Positions 14,874-22,500 of a DNA stretch of 26,533 nt are shown here, piece by piece. Both the position numbers and the translations under genes were made by a program. Each line of letters starts with the position of its first letter. Position 1 is the first letter of the stretch. The DNA is from GCA-002282575 sp964646525 (GTDB taxonomy: Bacteria; Pseudomonadota; Gammaproteobacteria; Thiomicrospirales; Thiomicrospiraceae), in assembly GCA_964646525.1 (NCBI GenBank), contig CAZYER010000021.1, positions 1 to 26,533 of the forward strand, written 5' to 3'. The notes under the pieces were generated by a model. It had not been told where the DNA came from. It searched no databases and saw nothing but the letters and a program-made list of their open reading frames with translations.

Positions 14874-17003
14874 ATGGTTGCCGATACATCTCTGGTAATG
14901 AGCTATCCCAAATTTTGTTTGCAGGCACAAGATTCTCTGTTGTTCCGTCAACAGCTGCGCGATTATTTTGAGCAAACTTGGTGTTTGTATGAGCGCCTAT
15001 TTGAAGTGATTCGCGATGATGCCAGTTATTATGATCGTCCTTGTTCTTTGCGTCATCCTCTGATCTTTTATTTTGGTCATACCGCAACTTTTTTCATGAA
15101 TAAGTTGGTGTTGGCTAAGTTGGTTGATCGAATTAACCCAACTTTTGAGTCCATGTTTGCCATTGGTGTCGATGAAATGTCGTGGGATGACCTCAATGAT
15201 GCTCACTACGATTGGCCAACGGTGGATGCCGTGCGTGAATATCGTAACCAAGTTAAAGCGACTATATTGGCATTAATTGATCGCATTGATATTCAATTTC
15301 CAATCAATTGGCACAATCCAGTATGGCCTATTTTAATGGGCATTGAGCATGAGCGCATCCATTTAGAAACTTCCTCTGTTTTGATTCGACAATTGCCGAT
15401 TAGTGCTGTTCAACCCCATGCGAGCTTTCCGATTTGTCCTCATCAGCAAACCGCTGTTCCTGTTAATGGCTGGTTTAACGTGCCAGCGGGTCGTGTGTCG
15501 ATTAACCACTTAGACCCAGCCTCAGTTTATGGTTGGGATAATGAATACGGGGTGCATCAGGCAGAAGTAGCGCCCTTTAAGGCAGCAACCATGCTGGTGT
15601 CTAACCAAGAGTTTTTAGCTTTTGTTAAGGCGGGTGGTTATCAAACCCCTGATTATTGGACAGAAGAAGGACAGGGTTGGTTGTCGTTCAGTCAAGCGAC
15701 TATGCCGAGTTTTTGGCTAAAGCGCGATGATGGCTATTGGCTGAGAACCATGACCGAAGAAATTGCTATGCCTTGGTCTTGGCCAGTGGAAGTGAACTAC
15801 TTAGAGGCGAAAGCTTTTTGTAACTGGAAAGCCGAACAAACTGGAGAGCCAATCCGTTTGCCAAGCGAAGATGAGTATTTGCATTTACGTGCGCAATGCA
15901 GTTTGCCCGATACCGATTCGGCGATTGGTATCGGCGCGAATTTGAATTTGGAGCAATGGGCTTCTTCTACTCCCGTCGATGCTAATCAATTTTGTGATGT
16001 TTACGACATTGTTGGTAATGTTTGGCAGTGGACTGAAACACCGATTTATCCGTTTGACGGTTTTAAGGTTCATCCTTTGTACGATGACTTCACGACGCCA
16101 ACATTTGATAATAAACACAATATTTTCAAAGGTGGTTCGTGGATTTCTAGTGGCAACGAAGCCAACTTGCATTCACGTTATGCCTTCCGTCGTCACTTTT
16201 TTCAACACGCAGGTTTTCGCTATATTGCCAGTGAAGCGCCTGTGATTACGCAGTTTAGTCCTGTTGAAACAGACCCTGATGTGGTTCAAGCCTGTGAGCT
16301 GCATTATGGGCAATCGGTTTTAGGCTTGGGTAATTATGCGCAAGCTTTGGCAGAGAGAATTGTTTCAGTGAAACCTAAACTTGGCAAGGTATTAGAAATT
16401 GGCTGTTCGGTTGGACGTACCAGTTTTGCCCTAGCGTCTTATGCACAGCAGGTGACGGGGCTTGATATGTCAGCCCGTTTTATTCGTGTGGCGAATCAGT
16501 TACAGACCGAGGGACGCATTCGTTATCGTTTGTCGATTGAGGGTGAGATTCCTGATTTTGTCGAGCATTCTCTTGATGAGTTGAATTTAGCCAACTCGGA
16601 GAACCTGACATTTTTGCAACAAGATCCGAACAATCTTAAACCCATTTTCACAGGCTATGATGTGATTGTGTTGAATCAGACCTTGGAAGTTTTGGCGCAA
16701 CCCAAAGACTTTCTGGCTCGAATTCACCAACGCCTGAACCAGGGTGGGCTGTTGGTGATTAGCAGTCATTATGGTTGTGACAATCAACGCACGGATGCTT
16801 CTGAGCGTTTGGGTGGTTATAAACAGGATGGTGAAAATGTGGGCAGTTTTGACAGCATTGCACATATATTGGCGGAACACTTTGAGTTAATTTCAGCGCC
16901 TGTTGAATTGCCTAGTGTGTGGCGTGATGATGCGCGTCATTATCAGCTGAAATTGCATCAAGTGAGTTGCTGGCGTTACCGTGAATTGACTAAAGGAAAC
17001 TAA
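14874..17003 (+). CDS. ovoA: OvoA: 5-histidylcysteine sulfoxide synthase fused to N-methyltransferase (ovothiol A biosynthesis)
   Basis: OvoA uses iron and O2 to join cysteine to C5 of histidine and later methylates the imidazole, building the thiol antioxidant ovothiol A. The 709-residue protein has three parts. A DinB-type domain (about 20-175) carries the iron ligands His69 (FYFGHT) and H-x3-H-x-E at 159-165 (HERIHLE). An FGE-sulfatase domain (about 196-452) has YDIVGNVWQWTETP and FKGGSWISSGNE, ending HAGFRY. A methyltransferase domain (about 468-709) has the SAM loop VLEIGCSVGRTSF. The full length and two-part architecture fit OvoA rather than the shorter EgtB. I take the ATG at 14874 (AAGG about 9 bases upstream). 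An internal ATG at 14898 is possible, and the longer open frame from 14823 is unlikely. OvoB, the lyase for the intermediate, is not in the window. Confidence 0.93.
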   Translation: MVADTSLVMSYPKFCLQAQDSLLFRQQLRDYFEQTWCLYERLFEVIRDDASYYDRPCSLRHPLIFYFGHTATFFMNKLVLAKLVDRINPTFESMFAIGVDEMSWDDLNDAHYDWPTVDAVREYRNQVKATILALIDRIDIQFPINWHNPVWPILMGIEHERIHLETSSVLIRQLPISAVQPHASFPICPHQQTAVPVNGWFNVPAGRVSINHLDPASVYGWDNEYGVHQAEVAPFKAATMLVSNQEFLAFVKAGGYQTPDYWTEEGQGWLSFSQATMPSFWLKRDDGYWLRTMTEEIAMPWSWPVEVNYLEAKAFCNWKAEQTGEPIRLPSEDEYLHLRAQCSLPDTDSAIGIGANLNLEQWASSTPVDANQFCDVYDIVGNVWQWTETPIYPFDGFKVHPLYDDFTTPTFDNKHNIFKGGSWISSGNEANLHSRYAFRRHFFQHAGFRYIASEAPVITQFSPVETDPDVVQACELHYGQSVLGLGNYAQALAERIVSVKPKLGKVLEIGCSVGRTSFALASYAQQVTGLDMSARFIRVANQLQTEGRIRYRLSIEGEIPDFVEHSLDELNLANSENLTFLQQDPNNLKPIFTGYDVIVLNQTLEVLAQPKDFLARIHQRLNQGGLLVISSHYGCDNQRTDASERLGGYKQDGENVGSFDSIAHILAEHFELISAPVELPSVWRDDARHYQLKLHQVSCWRYRELTKGN

Positions 17004-17004
17004 C

Positions 17005-17898
17005 ATGTACTCGATTAGTCGTGTTGAGCGTGAAACAGGCATTTCAAAAGACGTATTACGCATGTGGGAGAGACGTTATGGTTTCCCCATGCCTTCACGT
17101 GTATCCAGTGGTGAGCGCAATTATAGCGCGGAGGATTTGGCGCGTTTAGTGTTAATTAAGCGTCTGATGGATTTGGGGCATCGTCCTGGACGTTTAATGA
17201 AACTGGCGGACGAAGAGCTCATTCAAATGTTGAGTGTGCCCACGGCGATTCAAAGTGGGCGTTTTCAACCGCATGTTGAGCAGTTGATGGAACTGCTGTT
17301 AAGTAATCAACCTGTAACACTCTCTAAGTATTTAGATTATTGGTTGTTACGACATGGTTTGGAGGCTTTTGTTATTGAGTTATTGCCCAGTTGGTTGGTT
17401 CAGGTGGGTTATGCGTGGCAAACGGGACAATTGAATATTCATCATGAACACTTATTAACTGAACAGTTACAGAGTAAGCTGCGCTTGAGCTTAGAAAGAC
17501 TGCCAGAACCAAGTCAGGACGCGCCCAAAGTATTGCTAACGACTTTGCCCGATGAGCAACATGGTTTGGGTTTGTTGATGATTGAAAACCTATGTCGTTT
17601 AGAGAGTGTTCAGTCGATTAATTTAGGTATACAAACGCCCGTTGAAACCATCATTCAAGCTGGGCTAGAACATCAAGTTCAGGTGGTGTGTTTGTCTATT
17701 TCTGAAGCAGCGGATTCTGCTTGGGTTCAGCAAGCGATTGTGCGGTTACGTCAGGGTTTGCCTGTTTCTATTGCCTTATGGCTAGGCGGCGAGGGAGCTA
17801 AGCGTTTGGACTTGTCAGCGCTTGATGTGGTGGTTTACGCTAATTTCGATGCGATTTTGCCTGTACTGAAGCAGTTGAATGCGGGGGTGATTAATTAA
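17005..17898 (+). CDS. MerR-family regulator with cobalamin-binding-type C-terminal domain (CarH/LitR/BluR-like)
   Basis: A 297-residue regulator. Residues 1-70 are a MerR winged helix (YSISRVERETGISKDVLRMWERRYGFPMPSRVSSGERNYS). The helical domain that follows contains W138-x9-Glu148-His149, and the Rossmann-like domain has Glu184-x-His186-x2-Gly189 (LPDEQHGLG). These match the W-x9-EH and E/D-x-H-x2-G signatures that in CarH/LitR-type photoreceptors cap and ligate adenosylcobalamin. Unlike BluR and MlrA, which have degenerate pockets, both motifs appear intact, so cobalamin binding and light or B12 response are plausible. It starts one base after the ovoA stop with its ribosome site inside ovoA, and a strong terminator follows. 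A role in regulating ovoA is inferred from position. Confidence 0.85.
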   Translation: MYSISRVERETGISKDVLRMWERRYGFPMPSRVSSGERNYSAEDLARLVLIKRLMDLGHRPGRLMKLADEELIQMLSVPTAIQSGRFQPHVEQLMELLLSNQPVTLSKYLDYWLLRHGLEAFVIELLPSWLVQVGYAWQTGQLNIHHEHLLTEQLQSKLRLSLERLPEPSQDAPKVLLTTLPDEQHGLGLLMIENLCRLESVQSINLGIQTPVETIIQAGLEHQVQVVCLSISEAADSAWVQQAIVRLRQGLPVSIALWLGGEGAKRLDLSALDVVVYANFDAILPVLKQLNAGVIN

Positions 17899-17901
17899 GA
17901 A

Positions 17902-17940
17902 AAGTCTGAAAAATACGGCTTGCGCCTTTTTTTCAGACTT
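17902..17940 (+). terminator. Terminator after the ovoA-merR operon
   Basis: A perfect 12-bp stem, AAGTCTGAAAAA at 17902-17913 with its complement at 17929-17940, topped by a small GGC-TTGC-GCC hairpin (17917-17926) followed by an 8-base T run. It starts three bases after the merR stop. Confidence 0.8.
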
Positions 17941-17974
17941 CCTGAGTTATTTTTTAGTCGGTGGAAGGGTTAAC

Positions 17975-18131
17975 TTCAGGGCACCTCTAATAGCCCAATG
18001 GGTAGGAAGTCTGAAGGAAGGGGTTGCTGAAAATAGCATGTAACACAGTAATAAAACCCCTTCTTTCAGCCAAAAAATAAACTTGGAAAGTTTAAAAACA
18101 AGCGAAGCGAGGTTTTTAGAGATTCCCTTCA
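17975..18131. mobile_element. MITE-like element, copy B (149 bp plus 4-bp target duplications)
   Basis: The core is 17979-18127, with imperfect terminal inverted repeats (left GGGCACCTCTAATAGCC; right, reversed, GGGAATCTCTAAAAACC; 13 of 17 matching). It is flanked by TTCA at 17975-17978 and 18128-18131. The same internal hairpins occur as in copy A, and several differences keep pairing or are wobble changes. About 12 mismatches and one indel separate the two copies. It lies between the merR terminator and the ATPase promoter, at the left edge of the accessory island. Because the duplications differ between copies but each is perfect, two independent insertions are the best reading. Confidence 0.87.
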
Positions 18132-18208
18132 ATAAGTTACAGGCTAATCGTGTGCATCCCTTTCCCCCAACCCATTGCATTTTTAGAGGTTGATTAAGTA
18201 AAGTTTGT

Positions 18209-18236
18209 TTTACTAATATTCTATTTTTGGTAAAAT
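18209..18236 (+). promoter_or_regulatory. Candidate promoter with nested inverted repeats upstream of the ATPase gene
   Basis: TTTACT at 18209-18214, a 16-base spacer and TAAAAT (5 of 6) at 18231-18236. The elements overlap inverted arms TTTTAC (18208-18213) and GTAAAA (18230-18235). A longer imperfect pair, around 18194-18206 and 18241-18253, surrounds them, which could form an operator. Confidence 0.5.
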
Positions 18237-18264
18237 ACATTAAACTTACTTTAAGGGGGTGTGC

Positions 18265-19473
18265 ATGGAATCACTGCTAGAAAATGCGCGTCGGCTTTCT
18301 TTTGCGAGAACTAAAAAAAAGCTACCCGATTATCATCGCCATTTATATGATGTTCTGATCTTGCAGCAAAGCCGTATCATTGGCATTTATGGCGCAAGAG
18401 GCGTTGGCAAAACAACCTTAATGTTACAGTTGATGCAAGCCAAGTCGTTTCCTGCGTCTGATGTTTTGTACATATCTTGCGATCATCCTATGTTTAAGGG
18501 TGTTTCGTTATTCGATTTTATTGCCTATTTCTCTCAAATGGGTGGCAAGCTCATTGTTATTGATGAAATTCATGAAGCTGCCGATTTTGAGCAGGCACTT
18601 AAATCGGTATATGATTTTTTAGACATTGCCGTTATTTTTTCTGGGTCATCGGCTGTGCAGCTAACCAACCCCGATTTTAGTCGTCGCTACGCCATGTACG
18701 CATTGCCGCAATTATCCTTTCGCGAGTACCTTGCCTTGCGTTTGGGTGTTAGCTTGCCTCGTTACACATTAGCATTCTTGTTAAAGAATCATATTGATGT
18801 CGCCTACGACATACAGTCAAAATTATCAGATCATAAAATTTTGCCACTGTATCGCGACTATTGTGAACATGGTGGTTATCCTTTTTATTTTGAAAGCCCA
18901 GATAGCTTTTTGCAAAAGCTAAACGATACCATTAGCTTAACCATTAGTCTCGACTTAGGGCGCTTGTTCAACATTCAGCCCGATAAAATCGATATGCTTA
19001 AAAAGCTTTTGTCTGTGCTGTGTCGCGCCAAACCATTCGAGGTATCGATTGAAAAGCTTGCCGCCAGTGTGGAACTATCTAAGCCGACACTCTATCACTA
19101 CTTAGATTACTTGCAACGGGGCGAGTTGTTAAGGCTGGTACCGAATGAGTTGAAAAAGCATAAGCAAATTCGCCGTCCTGATAAGTTGTATTTATATCAT
19201 CCTAATTTGTTTTCGGCGCTTTGTTTGACTCATGAAGTAGGTACTGTTCGTGAAACATTTTTTGCATCACAATTAGGACCAAATCATCAGATTGCTTATA
19301 GCAACGAGGGCGATTTTTTGGTTGATGAAACACTCACCTTTGAAGTTGGCGGGGCAAGTAAAGACTTTTCACAGGTGTTAAATAAAGCGGACAATGCTTA
19401 CGTTGCCGCAGATAATATTGAAGTGGGTAGTGGAAACAAAATTCCACTATGGTTGTTTGGTTTTACTTATTGA
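18265..19473 (+). CDS. AAA_14/DUF4143-type ATPase
   Basis: A 402-residue soluble protein of the archaeal-type ATPase family found widely in bacteria and poorly understood; no specific function can be given. Walker A is GARGVGKT (43-50), Walker B LIVIDE (96-101) followed by IH, a sensor-like stretch is IFSGSSA (124-130), and the arginine-rich RRY (141-142) precedes the family's SFREYL. A winged-helix-like segment (about 243-292, EKLAASVELSKPTLYHYLDYLQ) and a DUF4143 C-terminus follow. The latter has acidic residues (Glu348, Asp350, Glu360) but reads EVGG where an active PD-(D/E)xK nuclease would have a lysine. The ATG at 18265 is supported by AAGGGGG five bases upstream; the longer GTG start adds only two residues. 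A type IIG restriction gene follows after 112 bases. Confidence 0.82.
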   Translation: MESLLENARRLSFARTKKKLPDYHRHLYDVLILQQSRIIGIYGARGVGKTTLMLQLMQAKSFPASDVLYISCDHPMFKGVSLFDFIAYFSQMGGKLIVIDEIHEAADFEQALKSVYDFLDIAVIFSGSSAVQLTNPDFSRRYAMYALPQLSFREYLALRLGVSLPRYTLAFLLKNHIDVAYDIQSKLSDHKILPLYRDYCEHGGYPFYFESPDSFLQKLNDTISLTISLDLGRLFNIQPDKIDMLKKLLSVLCRAKPFEVSIEKLAASVELSKPTLYHYLDYLQRGELLRLVPNELKKHKQIRRPDKLYLYHPNLFSALCLTHEVGTVRETFFASQLGPNHQIAYSNEGDFLVDETLTFEVGGASKDFSQVLNKADNAYVAADNIEVGSGNKIPLWLFGFTY

Positions 19474-19541
19474 TTGATGCAGGTGATTATCCCCACTGTT
19501 TAGAGCTTTGCTTTTCTGACGATTGCTATCTTTCTTTCCAT

Positions 19542-19547
19542 TATAAT
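19542..19547 (+). promoter_or_regulatory. Candidate -10 box for the type IIG gene
   Basis: A perfect TATAAT about 40 bases before the GTG start, in the 112-base gap after the ATPase gene. No clear -35 is seen, so an independent promoter is only suggested. Confidence 0.35.
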
Positions 19548-19585
19548 GAACAAACTTAAATCACATTATTGCAAAGGTTTTAATC

Positions 19586-22500
19586 GTGTCCATTTTTGCT
19601 AACCACGCCTTATTTAATCAATCGTTATTCGATACCCGATTTGCCAACGAAAAGCAGCTTTATGTTCGTGAAGACGAACTCAAAAGTGCCAGTAAAACAC
19701 TCGCGACACTGATTAAATGGTGGGAAACGGCACACGCGCAGCTACTTAAACCCCTTTCCGCCAAAGACAAAGACCAGCCGATGGATTACGTACCCGCAGG
19801 GTTTGGCTTGTTGGCAACGTCTGAAAGTGAGGTTGAGCAAGGACTGATTCGCAAAACGCTTGAATTGATGGGATATGAGCATTTAATCGCTAACAACCGT
19901 GCCTTAGCACGACAAAAAGGCGAAAAAAACAACCGACCCGATATGGTTTTGTTTGCTTCTCATGCCAATATCGAAGCGGTGTCTCGGGCTTTATCGGAAG
20001 ATAAACACTTTAACGGACGCGATTTTTGCCGCGCTGCCGACTTTATTTTAGAAGCCAAGAAAACCAGCGAGCCGCTCGACAATCAGAAACACATTAATCA
20101 GTTACACGGTTACTTGCGTGACTATGATAAGTCGTGGGGTGTGCTGTCTAATGGTTTGTCGTGGCGTTTGTATCACCGTAACAGTGTCGATGCTTTTTTT
20201 GAGTTTCATTTGGGGCTTTTCTTAACCCAGTTTATTGGCAAAAATGCGATTAAGCCCGATGATGAGGCGGTTAAAACCTTTGCGCTATTCGAGCGATTGT
20301 TTGGCAAGGTTGCTCATGCAAAAGACTTTTTGGCAGACCTTTATGCCGAAACAGAGAAATCGATTGCGGACTTGCGCGAAGTGCTCAAACGCAATGCACA
20401 TGCCGCAGTAGAAAAGATTGCCACAGGCTTTTGGCACAATAGCCATAACCGCACTTATGGCATTACCGAAGTCCCGAGTCAGCCAGAGTTGGATTTCTTA
20501 CGTGAGCAGTCGCTGATTTTGCTGTATCGTTTATTGTTTGTGCTTAAAGCAGAAAGCCGTGGGCTATTGCCATTAGTGAACGACAAGGGCGAAAAAACAC
20601 CCTATGCCGAAGACTATGCCTTGTCGGTGATTTTGGCGGACTTAGAAGCCAGAACGCAAGCACAATTAGAGCGCTCATTAGTGTATCAGAATCGACTGAT
20701 GATGCTGTTTGAGGCGATCGACCAAGGCGATAGCGAGATTCAAATTCCCATTTACAACGGCGGATTGTTCGATAGCGACACCCATCAATCATTAGCGCAA
20801 TGGCGCATGACCGATGGCGCACTCAAAGAAGTGCTCACCGCGCTCATGTATGCCGACAAAGACAAAAAGCGTCATATTGTCTGGAAAGAGTTAGACGTGC
20901 GCGACCTAGGCGATGTGTATGAAGGCTTGCTCGAATTACGCCTGATCTTCACCGATGCCGCGCAACACGGCGCAGAGCTGCTATTGCGCAACGAAAAAGG
21001 GGAGCGCAAAGCCAGTGGCTCTTACTTTACACCCGACAGCTTAGTCACGCGCGTGACAGAAAAAACCTTATTGCCGTTATTAGAAGCTTGCGGTAGTGAT
21101 GCGAATAAAGTGCTACAACTTAAAGTGCTAGATCCTGCGATGGGTAGTGGTCACTTTTTGGTGAAAGCCGTCGATGTGATGGCGCAATACCTAACCATGC
21201 ATTGCGACCCCACGCAATTAGCGAATCCCGATAAAGGCGTTAAAAACACCAACGACAGTATCGAAAAAGCCTATTGGAAACGCAAAGTTGTTGAAAATTG
21301 CATTTATGGTGTGGACTACAACCCCATGTCGGTTGAGTTGGCGAAAGTGGCTTTGTGGTTGCACACGGCAGAATATGGCAAAGCCTTATCCTTTTTAGCG
21401 CATCATCTTAAAGTGGGTAATGCGTTGCTTGGGGCTAATATCGACGAATTATCTAAGCCCGCCTTAGTGCCTAAAGCGACAAAATCTGGCAATGTGTGGC
21501 AAGTGAAACTGAGCAAAGAGCAACTTTCTATCAGCGATAAAAAGAAAAAAGCACAGCAAACCACAGGACAGCTCGATTTGTTGTTTGGTGTCGATGAAAC
21601 CCTCATGAGTGGCGTATTAACACAAATTAAAAGTTTATTACTTGCCAGCACCAATGAGCGCGAAGATGTGCAGAAAAAACGCGCTCAGTACAAAGCCATT
21701 AGCGAAAAACTCAAAGCCCATAAACTGCTTGCCGACTTGTGGTGTGCGCAATGGTTTTTTGTACTGCCCGATGACAACGGCATGAAAGCCTATGGCGAGC
21801 ATGGCAACGGGCTTTATCAACAACTATTACGCATTTGCCAGTTGCAAGAAGATAACCAGCGCATTAGCGAGTTAGAAAAATACAAAAATAATGCCTTTGT
21901 GAAACAAGTTGAAGCCAATACCCAACATGGTTATGGTCCACGCCCGACCATGTTTTTTCATTGGCAGCTCGAATTTCCCGAAGTGGCTTTCGACGATAAA
22001 GGTCATGCTAAACCCGATTATGGCTTTGATGCCGTTATTGGTAATCCGCCATGGGATAAGATTAAGCCCGAATCGAAACCCTTTTACGCACCTTACGAAC
22101 CCAGCATTATTGCCAGCCAAGGCACGAGTACCAAACAACTGATTCATCAAACCGAACAGGCGTTTCCGCATTTAGTGCAAGTTTGGCAAGATTATGAACA
22201 GATGCTTGAAAACACCAATCGCTTTTTACGTGAATCAGGACACTATGACCATCAGGTAGCCTTGGTCGAGGGCAAAAAGACAGGTGGTGACCCCGATTTG
22301 TATCGTTATTTTATCGAACGAGCTTTTCAGTGTGTTCATGAAACAGGTCGTGTGGGCTTAGTCACCCCAGCGGCCTTGTGGCAAGCCGAGGGCACAACGG
22401 CATTGCGCGAGCTACTGTTTAACGAGACACAGCTGGAAGAAGTGTTTAGCTTCGAAAATTTTCGCAAATGGGCGTTTCAAATTGATACACGATTCAAGTT

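Larger units (their letters stand above)
17899..18264. other. 366-bp intergenic stretch between the ovoA-merR operon and the accessory genes
   Basis: No gene. In order it holds the merR terminator, MITE copy B, about 75 featureless bases, and an AT-rich promoter region with nested inverted repeats upstream of the ATPase gene (separate entries). Confidence 0.7.
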
